Positions 29,054-39,416 are shown, counted from the first letter of the stretch. The stretch: 64,000 nucleotides of DNA from Methylocystis sp. ATCC 49242 (GCF_000188155.2 NZ_KE124774.1:2548356-2612355); one strand, 5' to 3'. Notes: generated from the letters alone by a model not told the origin. Made by a program: numbers and translations.

Positions 29054-29946
29054 TAAGCTTTCGGCGTCAATATATCGAGCGCCTCACATCCTTCCGACAC
29101 GATGAGCGGCGTCACGCCCAGAACATCGCCGTCGATCTGCGTGGCGACGGTGTCGCGGGAGCGCAGGTAAACGGCCTTCACGCGCATTTTCCTGATCCCG
29201 GAAACATTGTCCAACCGCCCCGCCATGAGCGCCAGTCCAATCTTGCACAAGGCGAAAGGGCGAATGTCGCTTACGGCGACGAGGGTAAAGCCGGGATTGA
29301 ATATGTCGGCGTCAGGGTCGAGAAGATAATTTCCGCCATAGCGCTTCGCCTTGCTGACGATGAAGAGCTTCGCCAGAATTCTCGTGTCGCCGATCGTCGC
29401 TTCGATGTCCTTCGCTTCTCGATTCAGCGTCCGCGCCGCGGCGACGATATAGGCGAGACCTCCGAGTTTCTTCTTCAGCGACAAATTGACGGAGCTGACG
29501 ACCTCGGCGTCCAGTCCGGCCGACGCCATCAGCACGAAAGGGCGGCCGTTTGCGAGGCCCGGATGGAGCTTTCGGGTGTGGCCCGCCAGAAACACATTCG
29601 CGAGATCTTGCGCGCCGCGCGGCAATCCCAGTTCGTGGCCGAGAACATTCGCGGTGCCCTGAGGAATAACGCCGAACGCTGGCCGGGGACTCGCACGGTC
29701 CAGCAATCCGGCGACCGCTTCATTGATGGTCCCGTCGCCGCCCGCGGCAAGGACCATGTCTGCGGGAATAGCGCGAGCGATCTCGCGAATGCAGCCGGGA
29801 CCCGCGCTTTCGGCGATCTCCACATGTCGCCCGTCGCGGCGAAGGATTTGTGCGATCGCGCCGATGCGGCTCCTGCGATATTTCCCGGCGACGGGATTTA
29901 CGATGATCGCGATGCGTCGGGCGGATGCTCGCGGGGGGCCGTCCAT
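29053..29946 (-). CDS. Diacylglycerol kinase-family lipid kinase
   Basis: A 297-residue YegS/BmrU/DagK-type kinase that phosphorylates a lipid such as diacylglycerol or sphingoid base. It starts MDGPPRASARRIAIIVNPVA, followed by the nucleotide site MVLAAGGDGTINEAVAGLLD and AFGVIPQGTANVLGHELGLP, then LMASAGLDAEVVSSVN and the C-terminal beta-sandwich with TQIDGDVLG. The frame is open further to ATG 30153, adding 69 residues that look unlike the family, so the internal ATG is preferred. The stop lies at the edge of IS5 copy 2. Confidence 0.85.
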   Translation of the reverse strand: MDGPPRASARRIAIIVNPVAGKYRRSRIGAIAQILRRDGRHVEIAESAGPGCIREIARAIPADMVLAAGGDGTINEAVAGLLDRASPRPAFGVIPQGTANVLGHELGLPRGAQDLANVFLAGHTRKLHPGLANGRPFVLMASAGLDAEVVSSVNLSLKKKLGGLAYIVAAARTLNREAKDIEATIGDTRILAKLFIVSKAKRYGGNYLLDPDADIFNPGFTLVAVSDIRPFALCKIGLALMAGRLDNVSGIRKMRVKAVYLRSRDTVATQIDGDVLGVTPLIVSEGCEALDILTPKA

Positions 29947-30273
29947 CGCGACGCGCGCGTTGACGATCTCGGACAAGAAACGGCTTCTCCGCAATGCTCT
30001 GAGGATATTGGTCAAACGACGGACTTCGTCTGCGCAGTAACTTGTTCCGGGCCGGTCAGCAAGCAGTGAAAAAAGCCCCGCCAAGTGGAGATGAACGGAA
30101 ATCGCGTGGTCGCCGCGCCGGACGATGGGCGCGCTCACAAAGAGGTTCCCCAAGGGGCCGGGAGCGAATATGAGCGCACCGGCGCGTGCTGGAAACTTGT
30201 TTTTCCTTACTGGAAAGATACTTGTTGCCGTCGGCGCGCCGCACTCCCCAAGCTACGGGAAAAAATTATTTAA

Positions 30274-30286
30274 TATCATGTGTTTA
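30274..30286 (+). promoter_or_regulatory. IHF-like site upstream of hupG
   Basis: TATCATGTGTTTA matches the IHF consensus WATCAANNNNTTR at 12 of 13 positions. It lies in an AT-rich patch (about 30260-30292), 18 bases upstream of the sigma-54 element, the position where IHF bends DNA to bring a bound activator to RpoN polymerase. Confidence 0.45.
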
Positions 30287-30303
30287 TAAAATGCACGCGG
30301 TTC

Positions 30304-30318
30304 TGGCGCGCCGCTTGC
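30304..30318 (+). promoter_or_regulatory. Sigma-54 (-24/-12) promoter of the hup/hyp operon
   Basis: TGGCGCGCCGCTTGC has GG at 30305-30306 and GC at 30317-30318, with exactly ten bases between, and the TTGC of the -12 box. Transcription would start near 30330, about 43 bases before hupG. An NtrC-type activator (HupR, 39417) and IHF-like site fit RpoN-dependent control. Confidence 0.6.
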
Positions 30319-30372
30319 CTATCTTGCCGCGAGAGCGCAAAAATGCGCCGGAGATCCAGGGGAGGCTGATTA

Positions 30373-30810
30373 ATGTCGCCAATCTTGCGCCAGCTCGTCG
30401 AGCAGCGCGGCCTGCCGATGGTTGACGCCGATCGCCTCGACCATTTCCTGGACGAGGCCGCCGCGGCCAAAACGCACGCCATCCTGTTTTTCGCAGGGGA
30501 AGCCGGCCAGCGGGCGGAAACGGCGGACGTCGCAGTGGTCCTCCCCGAACTCCTGCAATATTTCGCAGGTCGCCTGCGCGGCGCCCTGATCGCGCCTGCC
30601 GCGGAAGCCAAGTTGCGTCCTCGTCTTCACGCCTATGCGTCGCCTTGCCTCGTCGTGATGCGTCGGCGGGAAACCGTCGGCGTCCTCCCCAAGATATACG
30701 ACTGGGCCGATTACATCGCCAGAATCGAGGCCTTTCTCGCACCCTCGGCGGCGCTCGTCGCCGGCCCGCAAGGGCCGAAGGTCGAGTTCACGCATGGCCG
30801 GGGAGCCTGA
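30373..30810 (+). CDS. hupG: Hydrogenase expression protein HupG/HyaE
   Basis: A 145-residue protein of the HyaE/HupG family, a thioredoxin-fold chaperone without CxxC that binds the hydrogenase small subunit precursor before Tat export. Family features are LRQLVEQRGLPMVDADRLDH, DVAVVLPELLQYF, LRPRLHAYASPCLVVMRRRE and VLPKIYDWADYI. The start ATG follows GGGGAGG. It is the first gene after the sigma-54 element and overlaps the region before hupH, with only four bases between its stop and the chosen hupH start. Confidence 0.85.
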   Translation: MSPILRQLVEQRGLPMVDADRLDHFLDEAAAAKTHAILFFAGEAGQRAETADVAVVLPELLQYFAGRLRGALIAPAAEAKLRPRLHAYASPCLVVMRRRETVGVLPKIYDWADYIARIEAFLAPSAALVAGPQGPKVEFTHGRGA

Positions 30811-30814
30811 AGCC

Positions 30815-31678
30815 ATGAAAGCGGGATTCTGGATGGCGCCCGCAGGCGCAGAGGCCGCAATGACAATCGCGCCGATTGGCGTCGACGAACTCGCGACGCC
30901 CGGTCGAACCGGCTCTGGCGCGGTTCACGGCCTTGCGCGCGCGGGCGTCGAGGGTCTCATCCAACGCTGCGAAAGGGTCGGCCGCCTTCTCCCCGAACTC
31001 GCCGACGCTCTCGCGCGGCAGAAAGCCGACGCGCCGGGAAGATTGGTGGACGTGACGGAATATGACGCGGATGAGCGCGAACTCCTCTCGCAGGCGCTGG
31101 GCTCCGGAGAAGTCAGCGGCGTGGTCGCGCTGCCGGATGGCGTCACGGCGCAGATTTCCGAGTCGACCATGGCGGGTCTGTGGCGCGTGCGCTTCAGCGA
31201 CGCGGACGAGCGCGTCATCGGCGACTATCTGGAAATAGCGGCCATTCCTGAAGTGGTCCGGCGCGCGGCCGTCGCCAATGCGCGCGACGTCGCCTTCGGC
31301 GCGCCGCCGGAAAATGTAATGAATGTGATGCCGCTTCTTGCTGAAATCCGCGCGCGCGTCGACGCGTTCGAGCCCGGCGCCGAGTCACATATCGTCAATT
31401 TCTCGCTCTTTCCGATGACGCCGGAGGACATGGCGTTCCTGCAGCATACGCTTGGCGATGGCCCCGTTGGATTGCTGTCGCGCGGATATGGAAAATGCCG
31501 CATCCACGCGACGGCGACCCGCCATGTCTGGTCGGTGCAATATTTCAACGCCATGGACGAGATCGTTCTCGACACGCTCGAAATCGGGGATGTCCCCGTC
31601 GTCGGTCAGGCCGCCGTGGAGGATTTCCGGGACTCGAGCGAAAGGCTTCTCGAAATCCACGAGGCCTATTTCAAATGA
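30815..31678 (+). CDS. hupH: Hydrogenase expression protein HupH/HyaF
   Basis: A 287-residue HupH/HyaF homologue, an accessory factor for maturation of the uptake hydrogenase small subunit. It begins MKAGFWMAPAGAEAAMTIAP and has the two HupH domains; the C-terminal one reads IVNFSLFPMTPEDMAFLQ, GLLSRGYGKCRIHATATRHV, WSVQYFNAMDEIVLDTLEIG and VPVVGQAAVEDFRDSSERL. Start 30815 matches the family N-terminus; ATG 30794 would add seven residues overlapping hupG. The stop overlaps the hupI start (ATGA). Confidence 0.9.
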   Translation: MKAGFWMAPAGAEAAMTIAPIGVDELATPGRTGSGAVHGLARAGVEGLIQRCERVGRLLPELADALARQKADAPGRLVDVTEYDADERELLSQALGSGEVSGVVALPDGVTAQISESTMAGLWRVRFSDADERVIGDYLEIAAIPEVVRRAAVANARDVAFGAPPENVMNVMPLLAEIRARVDAFEPGAESHIVNFSLFPMTPEDMAFLQHTLGDGPVGLLSRGYGKCRIHATATRHVWSVQYFNAMDEIVLDTLEIGDVPVVGQAAVEDFRDSSERLLEIHEAYFK

Positions 31679-31890
31679 GCTTCGAGAACTTCAGCCGGCG
31701 TGATCTGGATGCTGACGCCCGAATGGAATGCGGCGTGTGCTGGCAGGTCTATGATCCCGCGCAGGGCGACGACGTCTGGCAGATTCAGCCGGGCACAGCA
31801 TTCTCAGACCTGCCCGTGGAATGGCGCTGTCCCAATTGCGACGCGCCGCGCGACAAGTTCATGAGGCTGGATGATGACGCCGGAAAGTGA
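31675..31890 (+). CDS. hupI: Hydrogenase-associated rubredoxin HupI
   Basis: A 71-residue rubredoxin with two iron-binding CxxC knuckles, MECGVCWQVYDPAQGDD and WRCPNCDAPRDKFM. In hup clusters this rubredoxin is needed for active hydrogenase in air, probably as an electron carrier or reductant during Fe-S assembly of the small subunit. It starts by ATGA overlap with hupH and its 3' end overlaps the hupJ start by 20 bases, so translation is coupled. Confidence 0.93.
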   Translation: MSFENFSRRDLDADARMECGVCWQVYDPAQGDDVWQIQPGTAFSDLPVEWRCPNCDAPRDKFMRLDDDAGK

Positions 31891-32383
31891 CAATCGCCGC
31901 GCGCGGGTCGCCGGCGACAGGCTCGCCCGGCATTACCGGGGCGTTTTCGAGACCGCAATGCGCGACGTCCCGATCTGCAATCTGCGGCTCGACGTCGAAG
32001 CGATCGGCTTTCGTTCCTTCGGCGAGGCGGCGATCGGGATCATCGTTACGCCCTGGTTCATGAATCTCGCGATCTGCGGCGTCGAAGGCTGCGATCTCCC
32101 GAAAGCTCCTTTCAGCACGACCGCGCAATGGCTGCTCCCGGCAGGCTGCATCGACTTCATCGTCGGACACGTAGAGAATTTCGGCCGCGTCGACGGCTGT
32201 TCGCTTTTTTCGCCAATGGACGACTTCGCCGACCATGAAATGGCCCGCGCGACGGCTGAGGCGGTCCTGTCTGCATTGTTGGATCCCGCTCCATCGCGGG
32301 AGCCTGAACGGTCGCCATCCCGATATGATCGGCGGGCGCTGCTCTTCGGCGCGCGCCAGTCCGAACCGGAAGCGATGCAATGA
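31871..32383 (+). CDS. hupJ: Hydrogenase assembly chaperone HupJ (HybE family)
   Basis: A 170-residue HybE/HupJ protein. Signature stretches are RMRDVPICNL-like ETAMRDVPICNLRLDVEAIG, VTPWFMNLAICGVEGC and PAGCIDFIVGHVENFGRVDG with CSLFSPMDDFADHEMARATA. It assists processing of the hydrogenase subunits. A second ATG one codon later is possible. The stop overlaps the hupK start (ATGA). Confidence 0.9.
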   Translation: MMTPESDNRRARVAGDRLARHYRGVFETAMRDVPICNLRLDVEAIGFRSFGEAAIGIIVTPWFMNLAICGVEGCDLPKAPFSTTAQWLLPAGCIDFIVGHVENFGRVDGCSLFSPMDDFADHEMARATAEAVLSALLDPAPSREPERSPSRYDRRALLFGARQSEPEAMQ

Positions 32384-33477
32384 CGGCGGCGGACAGTAAT
32401 CCGGGAATCGGCCTTGCGGTGACCCTCGCCGACGGCCGAGTCACGGAAGTGACAATATCGCCGCGGCGTTTGCCGGATACGACCGCGCTGCTGAAAAACA
32501 CGCCTGCCGTCAACGCTCCTTCTCTCGTCGGGACGCTGTTCACCCTTTGCGCAGCGTCGCAACGCATCGCCTCACAGGCCGCCCTCTCCGCCGCCATCGC
32601 ACAACCGATAACGGAAACGATGCAGCGACGCTGGGCTCTCGCGCTCCATGCCGAGCGCATCGCCGAACATTTGCGCGCAGCCGTGCTGGACTGGCCTGGC
32701 GCCGGCGATTCAGCAGAACGTCGCGCCTTCGCGCCCGCCGTCCGCGCGGCGCTATCGGCCGCTCGCGAGGCTGGCGCGCCGGGCGTCGACATTTCGAAAA
32801 TACGCGCCGACCTGATGGCGGCCGCGCGGGAAACGGGCGCGCCGACACAGGATTTCGAGCCGCCGTCGCAAGGCTGGTGGGGGCGCTTGTGGCGCGACGC
32901 ATCGACATGCGCCGAGGCGGCGCCTTTCCCGCCGCAGGCCGACTTCCTGTCTGCGGCCGACGCGGGCGCTGTGCATCGCGCGTTACGTGCCCGATCAAGA
33001 GATTTCCTGTCCCGCCCGACGCTGCCGGGCCGCGCCGTCGAAACCGGCGCATTCGCTCGCCGCTTTGCGCAGTTGCGCCGCGATATCGGTCTCTTCGCCG
33101 CGCGGCTTCAGGCGCAGCTTCTCGACATCGTCGACTCCCTCGACGCCCTCCGCTCGCTCGAAAACTCCAGGGGATTACACAACCGCCTCGTCGCCGCCTG
33201 GTCGCATTCGCCCGGCGAAGGTTTCTCGCTCGTCGACTCGCCGCGAGGCCTTCTCTTTCATCGCATCGCGGTCGGCGCCGATGGCGGCGTGACGTCATAC
33301 GACATACTGGCGCCCACCGAGTGGAATTTTCATCCGGCCGGGCCGTTGGCGCGCCTGCTCGCGACGCTCGATTTGTCCAGGCAGGCGCAGGCGCGGCTTT
33401 TCATCGCGCGCCTCATGGCCTTGTTCGATCCCTGCACATTCTGTACGATCGAGCTTCGCGAGGCGCGTCATGCATGA
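32380..33477 (+). CDS. hupK: Hydrogenase expression protein HupK
   Basis: A 365-residue HupK homologue. HupK is a large-subunit-like scaffold thought to help build the Fe(CN)2CO centre under air. The C-terminus keeps a degenerate large-subunit motif, FDPCTFCTIEL, where the true enzyme has DPCxxCxxH. Earlier parts read SLVGTLFTLCAASQRIASQA and YDILAPTEWNFHPAGPLAR, the latter like the large-subunit PTTWN region. It overlaps hypA by eight bases. Confidence 0.85.
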   Translation: MTAADSNPGIGLAVTLADGRVTEVTISPRRLPDTTALLKNTPAVNAPSLVGTLFTLCAASQRIASQAALSAAIAQPITETMQRRWALALHAERIAEHLRAAVLDWPGAGDSAERRAFAPAVRAALSAAREAGAPGVDISKIRADLMAAARETGAPTQDFEPPSQGWWGRLWRDASTCAEAAPFPPQADFLSAADAGAVHRALRARSRDFLSRPTLPGRAVETGAFARRFAQLRRDIGLFAARLQAQLLDIVDSLDALRSLENSRGLHNRLVAAWSHSPGEGFSLVDSPRGLLFHRIAVGADGGVTSYDILAPTEWNFHPAGPLARLLATLDLSRQAQARLFIARLMALFDPCTFCTIELREARHA

Positions 33478-33811
33478 AATGTCTCTGATGGAAGCGCTTG
33501 TCGATCTTGCCGAAGAAGAAGCTCGCAAACATCAGGCGCAGCGCATCAACGTCATCCGGGTCGCCGTCGGCACCCTCAGCCATGTCGACCGCGAGGCGTT
33601 GCGCTTTTGCTTCGACGCCGTTACGCGCGGGACCATCTCCGATGGCGCGAGATTCGACATGATCGACATCGCCGGCGCGGGCTGGTGTCTCGACTGCGGC
33701 AAGGAAGTCGCGATCTCCGAACGCTTCGGGCCCTGTCCCGACTGCGGACATTACCGCGTGCAAATGACGCGCGGGGACGATTTTCGCCTGATCGAACTGG
33801 AGGTGGCGTGA
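33470..33811 (+). CDS. hypA: Hydrogenase nickel incorporation protein HypA
   Basis: A 113-residue nickel metallochaperone. It opens [18 protein letters not shown]; the second residue histidine is the nickel ligand. The zinc site is [20 protein letters not shown] (CxxC-x12-CxxC). It delivers Ni with HypB to the hydrogenase large subunit. The stop overlaps the hypB start as TGATG. Confidence 0.96.
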   Translation: MHEMSLMEALVDLAEEEARKHQAQRINVIRVAVGTLSHVDREALRFCFDAVTRGTISDGARFDMIDIAGAGWCLDCGKEVAISERFGPCPDCGHYRVQMTRGDDFRLIELEVA

Positions 33812-34695
33812 TGTGCGCCGTATGCGGATGCGGAACCACCGTGATCGAGAGACATTCCGACGACGACCACAAGCACGGGGGGCGCGGCCATCACCATGAT
33901 GATCACGTTCATCATGACCATGATCACGATCATCATCACGACCACGCTCATCATGATCACCGCCATGCCGGCGACGTGATCGATTACGGCGCGGGGCTCG
34001 CCGGCGCGCACGCGCCCGGCCTCAGCCAGGAGCGCATCGTTCGCATCGAGCGCGACATTCTTTCCAAGAACGACGGTTTCGCGCGCGACAATCGCGCATG
34101 GCTCGCCGCCAACGGAAATCTGGCGTTGAATTTCGTCTCGAGCCCCGGCTCCGGCAAGACGACGCTACTGGCGCGCACGATCAACGATCTCAAGCCGCGT
34201 CACGAGGTCGTCGTGATCGAAGGCGACCAGCAAACCTCAAACGACGCCGAGCGCATCCGCGCGGCGGGCGCAAGGGCGCTGCAGATCAACACCGGCAAGG
34301 GATGTCATCTCGACGCGCATATGGTCGGCCATGCGCTGGAGACGCTTGCGCCGCCGAGGAACGGTCTGCTGTTCATCGAGAATGTCGGCAATCTCGTCTG
34401 TCCCGCCGCCTTCGACCTCGGAGAGGCGCACAAGGTCGTCGTGTTGTCGGTCACCGAGGGCGAGGACAAGCCGGTCAAATATCCCGACATGTTCGCCGCC
34501 GCCGATTTGATGTTGCTGAACAAGGCCGACTTGCTGCCGCATCTGGATTTCGATGTCGGCGCCTGCATTGCGGCGGCGCTGCGGGTGAATCCGAATTTGC
34601 AGACGCTGACCGTCTCTGCCCGCACGGGAGAGGGGATGCAAGCCTTCTATGCATGGATCGAGGGGCGCGCAGCGCGCGTCGCCGTCCGGGAGTAG
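33811..34695 (+). CDS. hypB: Hydrogenase nickel incorporation GTPase HypB
   Basis: A 294-residue GTPase that drives Ni insertion. It begins [10 protein letters not shown] (the N-terminal CxxCGC high-affinity nickel motif), followed by a histidine-rich segment at about residues 16-55 with more than 20 His, mostly as HH, HD and HDH pairs, which can store Ni or Zn. The SIMIBI GTPase domain follows: P-loop [43 protein letters not shown] and [11 protein letters not shown]. The start is fixed by coupling to hypA (TGATG) and the conserved N-terminus. Confidence 0.96.
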   Translation: MCAVCGCGTTVIERHSDDDHKHGGRGHHHDDHVHHDHDHDHHHDHAHHDHRHAGDVIDYGAGLAGAHAPGLSQERIVRIERDILSKNDGFARDNRAWLAANGNLALNFVSSPGSGKTTLLARTINDLKPRHEVVVIEGDQQTSNDAERIRAAGARALQINTGKGCHLDAHMVGHALETLAPPRNGLLFIENVGNLVCPAAFDLGEAHKVVVLSVTEGEDKPVKYPDMFAAADLMLLNKADLLPHLDFDVGACIAAALRVNPNLQTLTVSARTGEGMQAFYAWIEGRAARVAVRE

Positions 34696-34700
34696 CGGCC

Positions 34701-36986
34701 TTGTCCTATGCACGCCCCGCTAACACGCCCGCCGCGCGACGGTTACGCGTGCGCGTGCGCGGGGCCGTGCAGGGCGTTGGCTTTCGGCCCTTCGTTCATG
34801 ATCTCGCGGCGCGCATGCGGCTGAAGGGCTTCGTGAAGAACCACGCTGAAGGCGTGTTGCTCGAGGTGCAGGGGACCGGCGTCAGCGCGTTTCTGGACGC
34901 GCTTTATCTCGAGACTCCGCCGCTCGCGCGCGTGGAAGCGCTGGAGATCGAGGAACTGCCGCCGCGTGAATGCGGCGATTTCGCCATCCTGGATTCGGTC
35001 GGCGGCAGGACGCAGACGCGCATCATCCCCGACGCGGCCGTCTGTGAAGCGTGCCTCAACGATCTATTCGATCCGACGAGCCGTTTCCATCGCTATCCGT
35101 TCGTCACCTGCACCCATTGCGGCCCGCGCTTCACGCTGACGCATCGACTGCCTTACGACCGTGCGCAGACCTCGATGGCGCCATTCGCGATGTGCGATGG
35201 TTGCGCGCGCGACTATCGCAACCCGTCCAACCGCCGCTTCCACGCCGAACCCGTCGCCTGCCCGGCCTGCGGCCCGACGCTTTCACTTGCGCCGGAAGAG
35301 ATCGCCGCCGCGCTTCTCGCCGGCAAGATCGTCGCCGTGAAAGGCATCGGCGGTTTCCATCTGATGTGCGACGCGCGCAACGAATCCGCCGTCAATGAAT
35401 TGCGACGCCGCAAGGCGCGCGATGCGAAGCCTTTCGCAATCATGGTCGCCAATGTCGCCTCCGTCGGGAAAGTGGCGGACGCGACGGACGCCGAAATGAC
35501 GCTCTTGCAAACGGCCGCGCGTCCAATCGTGTTGATGAATCGGCGGGACGACGTCGCGCCGGGCGTCGCGCCGCGTCTCGGTCGCATCGGCGTCATGCTG
35601 GCCTATACGCCGCTGCATCATCTCATTTTCCATGCCGCCGCCGGCGCGCCGACAGGCAAAGAGTGGCGAGTAGCGCCGCACGACCTTGCCCTTGTCGCAA
35701 CCAGCGCCAATGTCGGCGGCGATCCAATCGTCAAGGACAACGACGAAGCGCAGGCGCGTCTTGCGTCGATCGCCGACATCATCGTTACGCATGACCGTGA
35801 GATCGTGACGCGCGTCGACGACTCCGTCATGACCGTTGTCGACGGGGCGCCCGCCTTTCTGCGGCGCGCGCGCGGTTTCGTCCCGGAGCCGATTGACCTC
35901 GGCGCCGACGGCCCCTGTGTGGTCGGCGCCGGCGCGCATCTGAAGGCGACGGTGACGGTGACGCGGCGGCGAGAGGCTTTCGTGTCGCAACATATCGGCG
36001 ATCTCAGCGCCGGCGCGGCCGCGCGCTACTATTACGAAACCACGCGACGGCTTCTCGATCTTCTTGACGTCGAACCGGAAATCCTCGCCTGCGATCTCCA
36101 CCCCGATTATCTGTCGACGCGTTGGGCGGAGGAACAGGCGCGGCCGCTCATCCGAATACAGCATCACGCCGCCCATCTCGCGGCCGTTCTTGCGGAGCAT
36201 CAAGTTACGGAGCCGGCGCTGGGGCTGGCGCTCGACGGGCATGGGCTCGGCGCCGACGGAGGATCGTGGGGCGGCGAGCTGATGCGGCTCGACGGTCATA
36301 TCTGGCGGCGTCTCGGCGGCCTGTCGCCGCTCCCCGCGCCCGGCGGCGACCGCGCCGCGCGCGAACCCTGGCGTATGGGCGTCGGCGCGCTGGCGAAGCT
36401 CGGCCGGCTCGACGCCGTCCCGCGCATTTTTGCAGACGAACCCCGCGCATGCGAGATGGCGCAACTCATGAGCGCTGGCTATGCGCCGCCCGCGACCTCG
36501 AGCCTGGGCCGCCTCTTCGACGCCGCGGCGGCCTTGCTCGGCGTCTGCGCGCGCCAGAACTATGAAGCGCAGGCGGCCATGGAGATGGAATCGCTTGTCG
36601 CAACGCCGCGCGTGCTGGCAAACGGCTTTCGGCTGACGCGGACGGAACTGGACTTCACGCCGCTGCTCGACGCTTTCGCCTGCGGCCGCGTGGCGCAGCG
36701 CGAAGGGGCTGAGCTCTTTCACGGAACGATTGTCGAAGGTCTTGCGCAATTCGCGGCGGCGGCGGCGAGAAATCATTCGATCGACATCATCGCGCTCGGC
36801 GGGGGATGTATGATGAACCGCGTCCTGGCCGAAGGCGTCACGCAACGGCTGCGCGCCCTTGGTCTGCGCGCCCTGCTTGCGCGACAATTGCCGCCCAATG
36901 ACGGCGGCCTGTCGTTCGGTCAGGCCGCGATGGCGCGCGCCGGGGTCACAAATTCTCCAAAGGCGGATCTCATCTCATGTGCCTAG
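34701..36986 (+). CDS. hypF: Carbamoyltransferase HypF
   Basis: A 761-residue maturation factor that converts carbamoyl phosphate to the thiocarboxamide on HypE, source of the CN ligands of the active-site iron. Domains in order: acylphosphatase ([20 protein letters not shown]), two zinc fingers (CEACLNDLF...[16 protein letters not shown]...CPACGP), a YrdC-like domain ([20 protein letters not shown]) and a Kae1-like carbamoyltransferase domain ([41 protein letters not shown]). The likely start is TTG 34701, five bases after hypB; the open frame further upstream lies in hypB and was ignored. Confidence 0.94.
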   Translation: MSYARPANTPAARRLRVRVRGAVQGVGFRPFVHDLAARMRLKGFVKNHAEGVLLEVQGTGVSAFLDALYLETPPLARVEALEIEELPPRECGDFAILDSVGGRTQTRIIPDAAVCEACLNDLFDPTSRFHRYPFVTCTHCGPRFTLTHRLPYDRAQTSMAPFAMCDGCARDYRNPSNRRFHAEPVACPACGPTLSLAPEEIAAALLAGKIVAVKGIGGFHLMCDARNESAVNELRRRKARDAKPFAIMVANVASVGKVADATDAEMTLLQTAARPIVLMNRRDDVAPGVAPRLGRIGVMLAYTPLHHLIFHAAAGAPTGKEWRVAPHDLALVATSANVGGDPIVKDNDEAQARLASIADIIVTHDREIVTRVDDSVMTVVDGAPAFLRRARGFVPEPIDLGADGPCVVGAGAHLKATVTVTRRREAFVSQHIGDLSAGAAARYYYETTRRLLDLLDVEPEILACDLHPDYLSTRWAEEQARPLIRIQHHAAHLAAVLAEHQVTEPALGLALDGHGLGADGGSWGGELMRLDGHIWRRLGGLSPLPAPGGDRAAREPWRMGVGALAKLGRLDAVPRIFADEPRACEMAQLMSAGYAPPATSSLGRLFDAAAALLGVCARQNYEAQAAMEMESLVATPRVLANGFRLTRTELDFTPLLDAFACGRVAQREGAELFHGTIVEGLAQFAAAAARNHSIDIIALGGGCMMNRVLAEGVTQRLRALGLRALLARQLPPNDGGLSFGQAAMARAGVTNSPKADLISCA

Positions 36987-37210
36987 CCATCCCCGCGCAG
37001 GTAACGGAACTCCTCGGTGAATATATGGCGCGCATCGACATGGGCGGCGTCTCCAAGGAAATCAACGTCGCGTTGATCGACGATCTGAAAGTTGGCGACT
37101 TCGTCGTCGTCCACGTCGGACATGCGCTGTCGAAGGTTGATCCGGCGGAGGCCGAGCGCACGCTCGATCTGTTGCGGGAGGCGATGGCCGCGATGGAAAA
37201 CACATTATGA
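36977..37210 (+). CDS. hypC: Hydrogenase maturation chaperone HypC
   Basis: A 77-residue chaperone. It starts [20 protein letters not shown]; the Cys after Met binds the Fe(CN)2CO precursor with Hyp[21 protein letters not shown] and the C-terminal helix are typical. It overlaps hypF by ten bases and hypD by four (ATGA). A second HypC-family gene, hupF, lies at 49606. Confidence 0.96.
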   Translation: MCLAIPAQVTELLGEYMARIDMGGVSKEINVALIDDLKVGDFVVVHVGHALSKVDPAEAERTLDLLREAMAAMENTL

Positions 37211-38355
37211 AATATGTCGACGAATATCGCGACGCGGAGCTCGCAAAAGCGCTCGCCGCCGCCATCGCTCGCGAGACGGACGCTGACAGGTCCTATCGCT
37301 TCATGGAATTCTGCGGCGGCCATACGCACGCTATCTCGCGCTATGGCGTCGAGGACATGCTGCCGGAAAATGTCCGCATGATCCACGGCCCGGGCTGCCC
37401 CGTCTGCGTGCTGCCGGTGGGTCGCATCGACGATGCGATAAGGCTGTCCGAGACGCCCGGCGTGACGCTGTGCACTTACGCCGATCTGATGCGCGTGCCG
37501 GCCTCGGGAGCAATGAGCCTCATGAAGGCGCGCGCCGCCGGCGCCGACATTCGCATGATCTATTCGACGATGGACGCGCTGCGCATCGCGCGAACAGAAC
37601 CGCAGCGAGACGTCGTTTTCTTCGCCATCGGCTTCGAGACCACCACGCCGCCGACCGCACTCGCGGTGAAACAGGCGCAAGCCGAAGGGCTGCGCAATTT
37701 TTTCGTCTTCTGCAACCATGTTCTGACCCCCGCCGCGATGCGCAGCATACTCGACGGCGAAGACGCCTCGGGTCAGACATGTCTCGACGGAATTGTCGGG
37801 CCCGCGCATGTCAGCACGGTCATCGGCGCGCGACCCTATGAAACCGTCGCGCACAGCTATCGCAAGCCAATCGTCATCTCCGGGTTCGAGCCGCTGGACG
37901 TGATGCAATCCATCCTGATGCTGGCGCGGCAGGTGAACAGCGGCCGCTGCGAGGTCGAGAACCAATATATTCGCGCCGTATCGCGCGATGGCAATCTCAA
38001 GGCGCAAACGGAAATGGATGAGGTTTTCGAACTGCGTGAAAGTTTCGAATGGCGCGGCCTCGGCGCCGTGCCGCACAGCGCGTTGCGGCTGCGCGACGCC
38101 TATGCGGCATATGATGCGGAACAGCGTTTCGACATTCACACCAAAACCGCGGCCGACAATCCGGCCTGCGAATGCGGCGAAATCCTGCGCGGCGCGAAAA
38201 GGCCGACGGACTGCAAGCTGTTCGGCTCGCTTTGCACGCCGGAGACGCCGATGGGCTCCTGCATGGTGTCGTCGGAAGGCTCCTGCGCGGCGCATTACGC
38301 CTATGGCCGATTCCGTGACCGCGCCCGCGAGCAGATGCAAAAGGCAGCCTCATGA
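37207..38355 (+). CDS. hypD: Hydrogenase maturation protein HypD
   Basis: A 382-residue [4Fe-4S] protein that holds and reduces the iron during cyanide transfer. Key blocks are [60 protein letters not shown] and the C-terminal cysteine-rich part [20 protein letters not shown] with [20 protein letters not shown]. All expected cysteines appear present. The stop overlaps the hypE start. Confidence 0.96.
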   Translation: MKYVDEYRDAELAKALAAAIARETDADRSYRFMEFCGGHTHAISRYGVEDMLPENVRMIHGPGCPVCVLPVGRIDDAIRLSETPGVTLCTYADLMRVPASGAMSLMKARAAGADIRMIYSTMDALRIARTEPQRDVVFFAIGFETTTPPTALAVKQAQAEGLRNFFVFCNHVLTPAAMRSILDGEDASGQTCLDGIVGPAHVSTVIGARPYETVAHSYRKPIVISGFEPLDVMQSILMLARQVNSGRCEVENQYIRAVSRDGNLKAQTEMDEVFELRESFEWRGLGAVPHSALRLRDAYAAYDAEQRFDIHTKTAADNPACECGEILRGAKRPTDCKLFGSLCTPETPMGSCMVSSEGSCAAHYAYGRFRDRAREQMQKAAS

Positions 38356-39404
38356 ACGCGCCGTTGAAGCCCATCCGCCGCAAGCTCGACATCAGGAACG
38401 GGCGCGTCGATCTATCACATGGCTCGGGCGGCAGGGCCATGGCGCAGCTGATCGCCGATATTTTCCATGACGCCTTCGGTAACGAGTGGCTGCAACGCAA
38501 TGACGATCAGGCCGCGCTCGGCGTCCTGCCCGGACGTCTAGTGATGACGACCGACGGCTATGTCGTCTCGCCGCTGTTTTTCCCTGGCGGCGACATCGGA
38601 TCGCTCTCTGTCCATGGCACGATCAACGACATCGCCATGGCCGGCGCGGCGCCGAAATATCTCTCGGCGAGCTTCATCATCGAGGAAGGCTTTCCGCTCG
38701 CCGATCTCAAGCGCATTGCGCAAAGCATGGGCGAGGCGTCGCGCGCCGCCGGCGTGCCGATCGTGACCGGCGACACGAAGGTCGTGGAGCGCGGCAAGGC
38801 GGACGGCCTTTTCATCTCCACGGCCGGCATGGGCGTCGTCCCGGATGGCGTGAACCTTTCGAGCGACAAGGCGCGGCCCGGCGACGCGGTGCTGGTTTCG
38901 GGATCCATGGGCGACCATGGCGTCGCGATCATGTCGCGCCGATCCAATCTCGAGTTTGGCGTGGAGGTCCTTTCCGACTCCGCGGCGCTTCATGAGTTGA
39001 CGGCGGAAATGACCGCAATCGCCGGCGGAAGCCTGCGCGTCATGCGAGACCCGACCCGCGGCGGCCTCGCGGCGGCGCTGAACGAGATAGCGCATCAATC
39101 GAATGTCGGTTTTCTGATCGACGAGGCGCGCATCCCCGTCAAACCTCAAGTGGCGGCAGCCTGCGAGTTTCTGGGGCTGGATCCACTCTATGTCGCCAAT
39201 GAAGGCAAGCTTGTCGCCATCTGCGCGCCGGAAGCGGCGGAAGCGCTCCTCGCGCGCATGCGCGCCCATCCGCTCGGCAAGGACGCCGTGCTCATCGGCC
39301 ATGTCATCGAAGATGACCAGAACTTCGTTCAAATGACGACCTCCTTTGGCGGCGGGCGCATCGTCGACTGGCTTTCGGGGGAGCAGCTCCCGCGCATATG
39401 TTAG
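38352..39404 (+). CDS. hypE: Hydrogenase maturation protein HypE
   Basis: A 350-residue PurM-like ATPase that dehydrates the carbamoyl group to cyanide on its C-terminal cysteine. The C-terminus is QLPRIC, the conserved PRIC. Other features are VDLSHGSGGRAMAQLI, DDQAALGVLPGRLVMTTDGY, SLSVHGTINDIAMAGAAPKY and MRDPTRGGLAAALNEIAHQS. It ends the hypABFCDE run, followed after 12 bases by the regulator gene. Confidence 0.96.
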   Translation: MNAPLKPIRRKLDIRNGRVDLSHGSGGRAMAQLIADIFHDAFGNEWLQRNDDQAALGVLPGRLVMTTDGYVVSPLFFPGGDIGSLSVHGTINDIAMAGAAPKYLSASFIIEEGFPLADLKRIAQSMGEASRAAGVPIVTGDTKVVERGKADGLFISTAGMGVVPDGVNLSSDKARPGDAVLVSGSMGDHGVAIMSRRSNLEFGVEVLSDSAALHELTAEMTAIAGGSLRVMRDPTRGGLAAALNEIAHQSNVGFLIDEARIPVKPQVAAACEFLGLDPLYVANEGKLVAICAPEAAEALLARMRAHPLGKDAVLIGHVIEDDQNFVQMTTSFGGGRIVDWLSGEQLPRIC

Positions 39405-39416
39405 GAGCGGCGCGGA

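Noticed and set aside
29947-30153. N-terminal 69-residue extension of the lipid kinase
   Set aside because: It has no family similarity or membrane segment; the internal ATG matches the usual N-terminus.
34098-34700. HypF start far upstream inside hypB
   Set aside because: The extra 200 residues lie in the wrong frame of hypB and have no family similarity; TTG 34701 gives the normal N-terminus.
35283-36887. Long minus-strand frames opposite hypF, hypD, hypE and the formate dehydrogenase gene
   Set aside because: These mirror frames are common opposite high-GC genes; the plus strand carries clear conserved proteins.
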